Shown here: in pieces, positions 1 through 6,226 of the stretch
Layout: each line of letters opens with the position of its first letter
Numbering within the stretch: the first letter of the stretch is position 1
From: Desulfotignum sp.
GTDB taxonomy: Bacteria > Desulfobacterota > Desulfobacteria > Desulfobacterales > Desulfobacteraceae
DNA length: 8,503 nucleotides
Reading direction: 5' to 3'
NCBI GenBank assembly: GCA_011390235.1
Contig: JAABSS010000488.1
Location: forward strand, 1-8,503
Position numbers and translations under genes: made by a program
The notes under the pieces: model-generated
What the model saw: only the letters and a program-made list of their open reading frames with translations
The model's database searches: none
What the model was told of the DNA's origin: nothing

Positions 1-620
1 TCAAGGTGGCCGGGCCCAAAGAGGGCATCACCGCCCTGCAGATGGATATAAAAATCAAGGAATTATCCAAAGATATCATGGAAAAAGCCTTGATCCAGGC
101 CAGGGCCGGACGGCTGCATATCCTGGAAAAAATGCTGGAAACCATCGGCAAATCCCGGGATGACATATCCCCCCATGCCCCCAAAATTTTGAGTATCATG
201 ATCAATCCGGACAAAATCAGGGATATCATCGGTCCTGGCGGTAAAATCATCCGGGCACTCCAGGCGGACACCAACACGGTCATTCAAGTGGATGACTCCG
301 GCCTTGTGAAAATTGCAGGAGAAAACCAGGAAGATGCACAACGGGCAATGGACATGGTCTCTGATATTGCCCTGGATCCCGAAATTGGTACCATCTACGA
401 AGGCAAGGTGGTGAAAATAACCGATTTTGGCGCATTTGTGAACATCAAGTCCGGCACCGACGGCCTGGTGCATATTTCCGAACTGGCTGACTACCGGGTG
501 AAAAAAGTGACCGATGTGGTCAAAGAAGGTGATGTTATTTCCGTAAAAGTGCTGGATATTACCCGGGACGGAAAAATCAAGCTGAGCTACAAAGCAGCAA
601 AAGCGGATGAAAAAGAATAA
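1..620 (+). CDS. pnp: Polyribonucleotide nucleotidyltransferase (PNPase), 3' part only
   Basis: This is the C-terminal roughly 205 residues of PNPase, the phosphorolytic 3'-to-5' exoribonuclease of mRNA turnover; the 5' part lies outside the window. The reading frame is already open at the left edge (first whole codon at 3), so the GTG at 6 is an internal valine, not a start. Counting from that codon, the end of the second RNase PH core shows the family signature ALQMDIKI (residues 10-17). A helical stretch follows, then a KH domain with the IIGPGGK loop at about 73-80, then an S1 RNA-binding domain from about 128 ([18 protein letters not shown]) to LSYKAA near the end. Full-length PNPases are about 700 residues, so roughly 30% is visible. 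The TAA stop overlaps the start of the next gene, suggesting translational coupling. Recognition of family and domains is very secure. Confidence 0.97.
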   Translation, partial: KVAGPKEGITALQMDIKIKELSKDIMEKALIQARAGRLHILEKMLETIGKSRDDISPHAPKILSIMINPDKIRDIIGPGGKIIRALQADTNTVIQVDDSGLVKIAGENQEDAQRAMDMVSDIALDPEIGTIYEGKVVKITDFGAFVNIKSGTDGLVHISELADYRVKKVTDVVKEGDVISVKVLDITRDGKIKLSYKAAKADEKE

Positions 621-1449
621 TTCTTTTTGTATCTGTCCTCTTGCTTCCGGCAGCAGGGGGAATGCAGTGCTGGTTTCCACTCCAAAAACCGCCATTCTTG
701 TGGATGCGGGATTGTCCGGAAAGGAAATTCAGCGGCGGATGGCTGCTGTGGGGGAAACCCCGGAGCGCCTGTCCGCCATCATCATCACCCATGAACACAG
801 GGACCATATTCAGGGAGCCGGGGTATTGGGCCGTCGGTTCAATATCCCGGTTTACATGACAAAGGCGACTCACCAGGCCTGTGCAGGAGTTGTCGGCAAA
901 ATTCCCGATGTACAGTGTTTTGCTTGTGGGGAAAGTTTTGCGGTCAAAAATAATAACCGTGCCATATATGATAAGGTTCCTGATGAATCAGCATTGATGG
1001 TGCATCCTTTTTCAACCTCCCATGATGCCTCAGACCCGGTCGGTCTTACCCTGACCTGGCAGGGCTGCAAGATCGGCATTACCACGGATCTGGGCATTGC
1101 CACCAACCTTGTGAAAGACCATCTGCGCAACTGCAGTGTGTTATACCTTGAATCCAACCATGACCCGGATATGCTCATCAACGGGTCCTATCCCTGGCAT
1201 CTGAAACAGCGTATCAAATCCCGTACCGGACACCTGTCCAATGCAGATGCAGGAATGCTTTTGTCCCAGCTGGCCCACAAGGATCTGAAACATGTGATTC
1301 TGGGCCATTTGAGTGAAGAGAACAATCGTCCTGAACATGCCCTGGCTGAAGCGGGCAGATGCCTGAACGGTTCTTCGGCTGTATTGTCCGTGGCCGGCCC
1401 TGACCGGCCGGGAGAAATTATCCGTATTACCGCTGACATATCTGTATAG
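607..1449 (+). CDS. MBL-fold metallo-hydrolase, YycJ/WalJ-like
   Basis: A 280-residue cytoplasmic metallo-beta-lactamase-fold protein of the YycJ/WalJ type, a family of predicted phosphodiesterases or exonucleases linked to DNA metabolism and cell-wall stress in Firmicutes. It opens with the family's [11 protein letters not shown] motif (residues 10-20). The metal-binding HxHxDH motif is THEHRDH, giving H62, H64, D66 and H67. Further family landmarks are SHDASDPVG (H139), the metal-bridging aspartate in TTDLG (D161), LESNHD, PYPWHLK-like and ILGHLSEEN (H234). All expected ligands are present. The ATG at 607 lies 14 bases inside the pnp gene; no strong Shine-Dalgarno sequence precedes it, so translation may depend on coupling to pnp. 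The in-frame MKKNN start gives the expected family length. The substrate in this organism is not shown by the sequence. Confidence 0.93.
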   Translation: MKKNNSFCICPLASGSRGNAVLVSTPKTAILVDAGLSGKEIQRRMAAVGETPERLSAIIITHEHRDHIQGAGVLGRRFNIPVYMTKATHQACAGVVGKIPDVQCFACGESFAVKNNNRAIYDKVPDESALMVHPFSTSHDASDPVGLTLTWQGCKIGITTDLGIATNLVKDHLRNCSVLYLESNHDPDMLINGSYPWHLKQRIKSRTGHLSNADAGMLLSQLAHKDLKHVILGHLSEENNRPEHALAEAGRCLNGSSAVLSVAGPDRPGEIIRITADISV

Positions 1450-1518
1450 AAGAACAAAATCCACAGCTGTCGGTTTATTACCCGAGACATCACAAGAGCA
1501 AAGGATCAAATAAATGCT

Positions 1519-1546
1519 TTTATTCAGGCGGCAAATTTTTTATACT
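1519..1546 (+). promoter_or_regulatory. Possible sigma-70-type promoter for the nitroreductase gene
   Basis: TATACT at 1541-1546 resembles a -10 box. TTTATT at 1519-1524 is a poor -35 box at a 16-base spacing. The site lies in the 157-base gap upstream of the nitroreductase and would give a leader of about 55 bases. The support is the good -10 hexamer, AT-rich surroundings and the adjacent dyad; the -35 match is weak. Confidence 0.35.
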
Positions 1547-1563
1547 GGGCATTATATGTGCCC
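1547..1563. promoter_or_regulatory. Operator-like inverted repeat abutting the putative -10 box
   Basis: GGGCA, seven bases, TGCCC: a perfect 5+5 dyad with an AT-rich centre, directly adjoining TATACT. Its position over the expected transcription start fits a repressor site. The short arms mean chance is possible. Confidence 0.35.
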
Positions 1564-1606
1564 GGGGAATCGTGCATATTAATCTGATCCAAAAGGAAAT
1601 CCTGTC

Positions 1607-2230
1607 ATGAATGCCATTATCGATGCCCTGCATTTCCGGCATGCCTGTAAAAAATTTGATCCGGACAAAAAAATTGCCCCGAACGACTTGGATACCATGC
1701 TTGAGGCAGCAAGGCTGTCACCCTTTTCATTCGGTATGGAAGCCTGGAAATTTTTAGTGCTCCAGTCTGTGGATATCCGGAAAAAACTGCGGCCGGCCTG
1801 CTGGGATCAGGCCCAGGTGACCGACAGCAGCCATGTGGTCGTGATCCTTGCCAGACCGGATCTGGTTACTCCGGGTAACCCTTATGTGGATAAAAGTTTT
1901 GCCAGGCGGGGACTGCCGGAAGATGCGACCAAAGCCTATATTGAAAAATATAAATGGTATATGGAAACCGAGGTGTTTCCCCGGATGAACCTGTATGCCT
2001 GGTGCTGCAAGCAGTGCTATATTGCCCTGGCCAATATCATGACCGCGGCAGCCTCTCTGGGGATCGACTCCTGCCCCATGGAAGGATTTGAAAAAGACCG
2101 GGTTGAGGCGGTTCTGGGTATAGATACCAAAGAATTTGAAGTGGCGGTGCTGGTGGCCCTGGGGTACAGGGCAGGTGACCAGCCCCCGCGACGGCGCCAT
2201 CCAAAAGAGATGCTTGTGGAAATCCGTTGA
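1607..2230 (+). CDS. Nitroreductase-family NAD(P)H-dependent flavoprotein
   Basis: A 207-residue member of the FMN-dependent nitroreductase superfamily (NfsB/NfnB-like fold), which reduces nitro compounds, quinones or similar acceptors with NAD(P)H in the cytoplasm, usually as a dimer. Visible landmarks are the N-terminal FMN-phosphate arginine in FRHACKKF (R11), the SPFSFGMEAWKF segment (38-49; the usual form is SPSSxNxQPW), the GIDSCPMEGF segment (152-161) that lines the flavin, and the C-terminal VALGYR with basic residues after it. The ATG at 1607 is supported by AAGGA at 1593-1597 with a nine-base spacing and by family length. It ends 64 bases before the response regulator, in the same direction, so read-through is possible. 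The physiological substrate cannot be told from sequence. Confidence 0.92.
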   Translation: MNAIIDALHFRHACKKFDPDKKIAPNDLDTMLEAARLSPFSFGMEAWKFLVLQSVDIRKKLRPACWDQAQVTDSSHVVVILARPDLVTPGNPYVDKSFARRGLPEDATKAYIEKYKWYMETEVFPRMNLYAWCCKQCYIALANIMTAAASLGIDSCPMEGFEKDRVEAVLGIDTKEFEVAVLVALGYRAGDQPPRRRHPKEMLVEIR

Positions 2231-2242
2231 AAGGCCGTCACC

Positions 2243-2265
2243 GGACTGGCTGCAGCAGCCGGTTC
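2243..2265 (+). other. GC-rich hairpin between nitroreductase and regulator genes
   Basis: Bases 2243-2251 can pair with 2257-2265 in the transcript (nine pairs including two G-U) around a five-base loop. There is no U-tract, so it is not a standard intrinsic terminator. It could slow read-through or protect an mRNA end. GC-rich DNA makes such stems by chance. Confidence 0.25.
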
Positions 2266-2281
2266 CGGGCCGGCCGGGCAG

Positions 2282-2289
2282 AAAGGAGG
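2282..2289 (+). promoter_or_regulatory. Ribosome binding site fixing the response-regulator start
   Basis: AAAGGAGG lies five bases before the ATG at 2295. It sets the start there rather than at the in-frame ATG at 2136, which would add 53 residues overlapping the nitroreductase gene and with no receiver-domain character. Confidence 0.9.
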
Positions 2290-2294
2290 CAGAC

Positions 2295-3638
2295 ATGTCC
2301 CAGGCCAGAATCCTGGTGGTGGATGACGAACTGGTGATCCGGGAATCCCTTGCCGGATGGCTCAGGCGGGACGGGTTTCTCGTGGATACCGTGCCCAGCG
2401 GCGAAGATGCGCTTGCACTGCTCAAAAAACAGGGGTTTGATATCATGCTGCTGGACATCCAGCTGGACGGCATCAACGGCATGGAGGTGCTGTCCCATGT
2501 CAAGGAGCATTATCCGGATATCGATGTGATCATGATCACGGCCTACGGCTCTATCCCTTCTGCGGTGCAGGCCATGAAATCCCATGCCCATGATTACCTG
2601 CTCAAGCCTTTTGACCCGGACGAACTCGGTGTGATGATCCAGAAGCTTCTGGAACACCGCAAAAAGGTGAAAGAGCATGCGTTTTTAAAGGATGCGTTCG
2701 AAGAGCAGACCCGGTTTGAAAGCATGATCGGCCAGTCGTCTGCCATGCAGGAAATTTTCAAGCTGATTCAGGATGTCGCCGGCACGGAAAGCACCGTGCT
2801 CATTACCGGCGAGACCGGATCAGGCAAGGGCCTGGCTGCCAAAGCCATCCATTCTTCCAGCCGGGTGTCTGAAGGGCCTTTTGTGGCGGTCAACTGCGGA
2901 GCTATCCCTAAACATATCATGGAAAGCGAGCTGTTCGGCCATCAGAAAGGGGCGTTTACCGATGCCAGGGAAACGAAAAAAGGGCGCCTGGAGATGGCCG
3001 GCGGCGGGACCCTTTTTCTGGATGAAATCGGTGAGATTTCCATGCGCATGCAGATCGATCTGCTCCAGGTGCTCGAGGACAAGGTGTTTTACCGGGTGGG
3101 TGGCACCCAGCCCATTACCGTGGATTTCAGGGTCATTGCCGCCACCAATTCGGATTTGCAAAAAGCCATTGCCAACCGCAGTTTCAGAGAGGATTTGTAC
3201 TACCGGCTCAATGTCATTTCCCTGACCATGCCGCCCCTGCGGGAGCGCAAGGAGGATATTCCGCTGCTGGCCGACCATTTTCTGGAAAAATTCACCCGGG
3301 AGGTGAACCGGGGTGTGGAACGGTTCAGCAGAGATGCCATGGATGAACTCATGATCTATCACTGGCCCGGCAATGTCAGGGAATTGTCCAATGCCATTGA
3401 ACGGGCTGTGGTGGTATGCAAAACCACCACCATCACCCCCCGGGACCTGCCCATCGGAAGCACCCTGGACCATCCTGCCTCCCCCGGCGGGGTCTCATTG
3501 CATGACGTGGAAAAACAGCATATCCACACCATCCTGACCCGGACCGACTGGCATATATCCAAGGCAGCCGGCGTTCTGGGCATAGACCGCTCCACTCTTT
3601 ACAACAAGATCAAGCGGTATGATCTGAAGCCGAAGTAA
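2295..3638 (+). CDS. NtrC-family sigma-54-dependent response regulator
   Basis: A 447-residue two-component activator of sigma-54 RNA polymerase. Receiver domain, residues 1-120: acidic pocket D10/D11, phospho-acceptor D54 (LLDIQLDG), T82, Y101 and K104 (LLKPF) are all present, so normal phosphorylation is expected. The AAA+ domain spans about 145-380: Walker A GETGSGK (172-178), the sigma-54 contact loop GAFTDA (219-224, with D223 in place of the usual glycine of GAFTGA), Walker B GGTLFLDE (237-244), arginine-finger region FREDLYYRLN (297-306) and PPLRERKEDIP. A Fis-type helix-turn-helix closes the protein (WHISKAAGVLGIDRSTLYNKI). The archaemetzincin start follows after 14 bases, so the two are probably one operon. 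The likely partner is the PAS histidine kinase at 6566-7741, and the likely target is the sigma-54 promoter at 6112-6128; both links are inferred from proximity. GAFTDA is a natural variant I recall from other such activators, so loss of sigma-54 contact should not be assumed. Confidence 0.95.
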   Translation: MSQARILVVDDELVIRESLAGWLRRDGFLVDTVPSGEDALALLKKQGFDIMLLDIQLDGINGMEVLSHVKEHYPDIDVIMITAYGSIPSAVQAMKSHAHDYLLKPFDPDELGVMIQKLLEHRKKVKEHAFLKDAFEEQTRFESMIGQSSAMQEIFKLIQDVAGTESTVLITGETGSGKGLAAKAIHSSSRVSEGPFVAVNCGAIPKHIMESELFGHQKGAFTDARETKKGRLEMAGGGTLFLDEIGEISMRMQIDLLQVLEDKVFYRVGGTQPITVDFRVIAATNSDLQKAIANRSFREDLYYRLNVISLTMPPLRERKEDIPLLADHFLEKFTREVNRGVERFSRDAMDELMIYHWPGNVRELSNAIERAVVVCKTTTITPRDLPIGSTLDHPASPGGVSLHDVEKQHIHTILTRTDWHISKAAGVLGIDRSTLYNKIKRYDLKPK

Positions 3639-3652
3639 AAGGCTGTGTATCC

Positions 3653-4201
3653 ATGAAACCGCCCGGTCTGATTCTGGTGTCCCCTGTGGGCGATATTGCC
3701 GATGATATCAGTGGGGCGGTGGCAGACAAAGTTGCGAAGGTGTTTAAAACCGATGTCCGGATCACCCCGCTTTTGCCGGACATTGCTTTTGCCTATGATA
3801 TGGACAGGCACCAGTATTGGTCCACCAGGGTGCTGGAAAAACTGGCAGAAACTGCCCCTGATAGCTGCCTCAAGGTGGTGGCCATCACCAAAAACGATCT
3901 GTTCATTCCCATTTTAACCCATGTATATGGAGAGGCCCAGCTGGGGGGGAAGGCCGCCATTGTTTCTTTTTCCCGGCTGAACACAGGCCTGGATGCCATG
4001 GGTACGGCCGGGTTCATGGACCGGATTGCCAAAGAAGCGGTTCATGAGCTGGGCCATACCTTTGATCTGCGTCATTGTGAAGACCCGCTGTGCATCATGC
4101 ATTACTGCCGCAAAATTGCAGATGTGGACCGGAAAATGAACCGGTTCTGCCGGTACTGCAGCATTTATTTGTCCGACAGCATCAAGGCCCTGGAGAAATA
4201 A
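3653..4201 (+). CDS. Archaemetzincin family zinc metalloprotease
   Basis: A 182-residue protein of the archaemetzincin (AMZ) family of metzincin-like peptidases: universal in archaea, sporadic in bacteria, cytoplasmic, with few known substrates. The C-terminal signature is clear: HELGHTFDLRHC at 131-142 gives zinc ligands H131, H135 and H141 and catalytic E132. The family's second, structural zinc site follows as C142, C147, C166 and C169, with a methionine (M149) two residues after C147. Position 138, glycine in the metzincin consensus HExxHxxGxxH, is aspartate here (codon GAT). Length matches archaeal single-domain members and there is no signal peptide. The ATG at 3653 has AAAAGG ten bases upstream and lies 14 bases after the response regulator, implying cotranscription. 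Its 3' end overlaps the convergent minus-strand gene by 20 bases. Confidence 0.92.
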   Translation: MKPPGLILVSPVGDIADDISGAVADKVAKVFKTDVRITPLLPDIAFAYDMDRHQYWSTRVLEKLAETAPDSCLKVVAITKNDLFIPILTHVYGEAQLGGKAAIVSFSRLNTGLDAMGTAGFMDRIAKEAVHELGHTFDLRHCEDPLCIMHYCRKIADVDRKMNRFCRYCSIYLSDSIKALEK

Positions 4202-5105
4202 AGGTTTTTACCAGCCGGTCCCTGTGTGTTTCCGGGACATTGCCCAGAATATCTCTGACCAGAGAACCGCCGTCAGCCGCTTTCAACCGGGTGGTATCTT
4301 CCAGAAATGCATGCAGCTTTTCCACCTGGCCGGCCATGAACCGCCGGCTGTCTCCCATGAACAAAAGCTTTTTGAGATTCTGCTTGATATCCGGGCAGTG
4401 CACCAGGCATATCCACCCGTCGGTATACGGGGCGGTTGTCACCAGGCCCGGGTTCTTTTTCATTGCCGGGTTGATCTGGGTGATGATGCCGGAAACCGCA
4501 GAGGCAAATGGTATGGGATATCTGTTGCGATACAGGGTGAACCCGGTCTGCCCCTGTGCCACTTGTTTGCCCATCAGGGGGGTTGTGATGCGGTCAATTT
4601 TTCCTACAAGCCGGGCCCCAAAATCATCGATTCCCATGCGCACAACCCCCTGGTCTTCGATTTTCACCCAGGTGTGTCCGGCAGACAGATAATACCCTGC
4701 CGGCAGGAACACCCCACTGACGGTTTCAAAGTCCATGGGCTGCATCATGGCATGCACCTTGAAATGGTCATAAAAATACTGGTCAAATTCACAGTCAATG
4801 CAGTGATACGCTTTAGGGCAGGCCTTAAAGGAAATTTTTCCCTTCATGTGGTGGATACAGGGGCGTTTGGCCAGCGGCATTTTTTTGAGCCGGTCCTGCC
4901 AGAACATAAAAAAGCCTTTTTTCCCGGAAGGGGTTTGTCCCTGATCCAGAAGGTGCTGGTTTTGTCTGCACACCCGGTTCAAGGCCCGGTCAAACCGGCA
5001 CCCGGTACAGGAAAAATCCGTGGGGCAATATTTTTTCGGGACCACCCCCGCCTGCATCCACAGGCACTGGGGGGCGGTCCGCTGTGTGGTTTGAAACTGT
5101 TCCAT
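4182..5105 (-). CDS. Cysteine-module / GcvH-like protein, second gene of pair (B)
   Basis: A 307-residue protein, paralogous to the gene upstream of it. The N-terminal third carries two cysteine modules of identical spacing, C-x12-C-x5-C-x2-C followed by x-F-D: C14, C27, C33, C36 and C83, C96, C102, C105. They probably bind a metal or iron-sulfur cluster, which is inferred. From about residue 135 it resembles glycine-cleavage H protein: AGYYLSAGHTW, GIDDFGARLVG, SAVSGIITQIN and the YTDGW turn. At the lipoyl-lysine position, eight residues before the residue matching the SPV proline, it has R195, so lipoylation is not expected. The tail (274-307) shares AADGG-x-L-x-RD and DRL-x-x-TF with its partner. 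The start at 5105 is chosen because GAGGAGA (5112-5118) precedes it by six bases; an upstream in-frame ATG at 5162 would run into the previous gene. It lies 26 bases behind its paralogue. Function is unknown; a true GcvH role is unlikely. Confidence 0.85.
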   Translation of the reverse strand: MEQFQTTQRTAPQCLWMQAGVVPKKYCPTDFSCTGCRFDRALNRVCRQNQHLLDQGQTPSGKKGFFMFWQDRLKKMPLAKRPCIHHMKGKISFKACPKAYHCIDCEFDQYFYDHFKVHAMMQPMDFETVSGVFLPAGYYLSAGHTWVKIEDQGVVRMGIDDFGARLVGKIDRITTPLMGKQVAQGQTGFTLYRNRYPIPFASAVSGIITQINPAMKKNPGLVTTAPYTDGWICLVHCPDIKQNLKKLLFMGDSRRFMAGQVEKLHAFLEDTTRLKAADGGSLVRDILGNVPETHRDRLVKTFISPGP

Positions 5106-5111
5106 GGGATT

Positions 5112-5118
5112 TCTCCTC
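5112..5118 (-). promoter_or_regulatory. Ribosome binding site for GcvH-like gene B
   Basis: GAGGAGA on the minus strand, six bases before the ATG at 5105. It decides this start over the longer in-frame ATG at 5162, which lies inside the preceding gene. Confidence 0.8.
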
Positions 5119-5131
5119 AATCGAAAAAAAA

Positions 5132-6052
5132 TTACAGAAAGGTCCGGGTCAGCCGGTCCCATCCCAGGGCCGGCAGGCCGCCGAATACATCTCTTTGCAG
5201 CACACCGCCGTCAGCGGCCAGGGGGCCTGTGATCTCTTCAATCATCTTTTCAAGGGTGGTGACGTCATTGTCCAGCCAGGCGATGCTGGTTTCATCATCC
5301 ATCAGGTCCTTTACCGCGCCTTTGATATCTGCATTGTGCACCGTGAACAGCCAGCCATCCCCGTAAGGGTGATCCTGTGAGAGATCAGGCCGGGATCTCA
5401 CGGTTTCATTGACCCGGGTGATCACCCCGTTCACCGGGGAGCGGACATCTGCCTGGTTGTGTTTGCGGCGGATACCCCAGCCGGCCCTGGCCAGGTTCAG
5501 CTCCTGTCCCACCAGGGGCAGGTCGAATTCGTCCGGACCTCCCAGCACCTTGAAGGAAAAATCATCCATACCCACCCGGATGACACCGCCGCTGTCAATG
5601 GTGGCCCAGGTATGGCCGGAATGGAAATAATAACCGCCGGCCAGGTCAAACCCCTTGACCCGGGTGGTTGTAACAGGTTCATGGCCCCGGGCAGGGGTCA
5701 ACGCGTCCTCAAATACCTGGTCAAACGCGCACCGGTCGCAGTTGTAGTTCATGGGGCAGGTGCGCATGTCAGCCCGGCCGGTCATGGCATGGCGGCAGAT
5801 GCGCCGGCTGCCCGGCTGCCGCCGCATGGCTTCCTGCCAGGTGAGGTGTTTGCCGGCGGCAGCGGCCTTTTCCATGGCAGCATCATATTTGCACCCGGTG
5901 CAGTCATGATAATGGGTACAGTTTTTTTTGGCCGTCACCCCTGCCTGCATCCAGATACAGGGACGCGGGGTGCTGTCTTTGCCGATTTCCCAGACAGGGC
6001 TGGTTTTTGAAACATCTTTTTTCAAAACAGAGCTTGTGGTTGTGGTTGTCAT
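5132..6052 (-). CDS. Cysteine-module / GcvH-like protein, first gene of pair (A)
   Basis: A 306-residue cytoplasmic protein of unknown function. After a threonine-rich start, two modules with the same C-x12-C-x5-C-x2-C spacing occur at C32/C45/C51/C54 and C86/C99/C105/C108; each also has glycine six residues after its first cysteine and ends in C-x-[YF]-D. They look like an internal duplication of a metal- or cluster-binding unit. Residues about 139-255 resemble glycine-cleavage H protein (GGYYFHSGHTW, RVGMDDFSFKVLG, RSPVNGVITRVNE, PYGDGW). The lipoyl-lysine position is H198 and the adjacent K197 is out of register by one, so lipoylation is doubtful. The C-terminal 30 residues (AADGGVLQRD, WDRLTRTF) match the paralogue. 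The ATG at 6052 follows a perfect AAGGAGGT; the longer in-frame ATG at 6160 lies upstream of the sigma-54 promoter and has no such site. It probably heads a two-gene sigma-54-dependent operon. Databases would probably label it 'glycine cleavage system protein H', which would mislead. Confidence 0.87.
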   Translation of the reverse strand: MTTTTTSSVLKKDVSKTSPVWEIGKDSTPRPCIWMQAGVTAKKNCTHYHDCTGCKYDAAMEKAAAAGKHLTWQEAMRRQPGSRRICRHAMTGRADMRTCPMNYNCDRCAFDQVFEDALTPARGHEPVTTTRVKGFDLAGGYYFHSGHTWATIDSGGVIRVGMDDFSFKVLGGPDEFDLPLVGQELNLARAGWGIRRKHNQADVRSPVNGVITRVNETVRSRPDLSQDHPYGDGWLFTVHNADIKGAVKDLMDDETSIAWLDNDVTTLEKMIEEITGPLAADGGVLQRDVFGGLPALGWDRLTRTFL

Positions 6053-6057
6053 GGTGT

Positions 6058-6065
6058 ACCTCCTT
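6058..6065 (-). promoter_or_regulatory. Strong ribosome binding site for GcvH-like gene A
   Basis: AAGGAGGT on the minus strand, a full anti-Shine-Dalgarno match, five bases before the ATG at 6052. It sets that start and suggests high expression once the operon is transcribed. Confidence 0.9.
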
Positions 6066-6111
6066 ATGAGTTGGTTAAATATTTTTCTTCCAAACCGCTG
6101 CCAGATATAAG

Positions 6112-6128
6112 AGCAAAAACAATACCAG
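6112..6128 (-). promoter_or_regulatory. Sigma-54 (-24/-12) promoter for the GcvH-like operon
   Basis: The minus strand reads CTGGTATTGTTTTTGCT. Against the consensus YTGGCACGRNNNTTGCW it keeps the invariant GG (-24) and GC (-12) at the exact spacing and the complete TTGCW. The mismatches are C-to-T twice in the -24 element and one G-to-T. Predicted transcription starts near 6101, giving a leader of about 49 bases that ends in a perfect ribosome binding site. An NtrC-type activator is encoded 2.5 kb away and a kinase gene is divergent from this promoter, which raises plausibility. Confidence 0.72.
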
Positions 6129-6226
6129 GGTCTGGGCCGGGGACAAAAAAAACTGAACACCCGTTATTTCATGCGGGTCTTTCGATATCATCTTCACGTC
6201 CAGGCAAAAATACGGGGAGGCGGGAA

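Noticed and set aside
1509..1524. AATAAA/TTTATT hairpin after the MBL-fold gene
   Set aside because: The stem is AT-only and thermodynamically weak, without a following T-tract; it is more likely just AT-rich promoter DNA.
2136..2294. Extended N-terminus for the response regulator from the ATG at 2136
   Set aside because: It overlaps the nitroreductase gene out of frame, encodes tryptophan- and proline-rich sequence unlike any receiver domain, and the ATG at 2295 has a near-perfect ribosome binding site.
4224..5366. Long plus-strand open frame (380 codons) opposite the GcvH-like genes
   Set aside because: Its composition (His, Gly and Pro rich) is that of an antisense shadow, and the minus strand has clear domain homology with good start sites.
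4182..6052. True glycine cleavage H proteins (gcvH) duplicated in tandem
   Set aside because: The lipoyl lysine is missing, the length is more than twice that of GcvH, cysteine modules are fused to the N-terminus, and no gcvT or gcvP is nearby.
6088..6103. Second sigma-54-like site on the minus strand (CTGGCAGCGGTTTGGA)
   Set aside because: The -24 half is good but the -12 half lacks GC at the right spacing; the site at 6112-6128 fits far better.
6053..6160. N-terminal extension of GcvH-like gene A from the ATG at 6160
   Set aside because: The extra 36 residues read through the sigma-54 promoter and the perfect ribosome binding site for 6052, and the paralogue has no matching segment.
6129..6180. 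Intrinsic terminator on the minus strand (short stem followed by a T-run near 6146-6153)
   Set aside because: The stem is only about five pairs, is separated from the T-run, and no minus-strand gene ends there.
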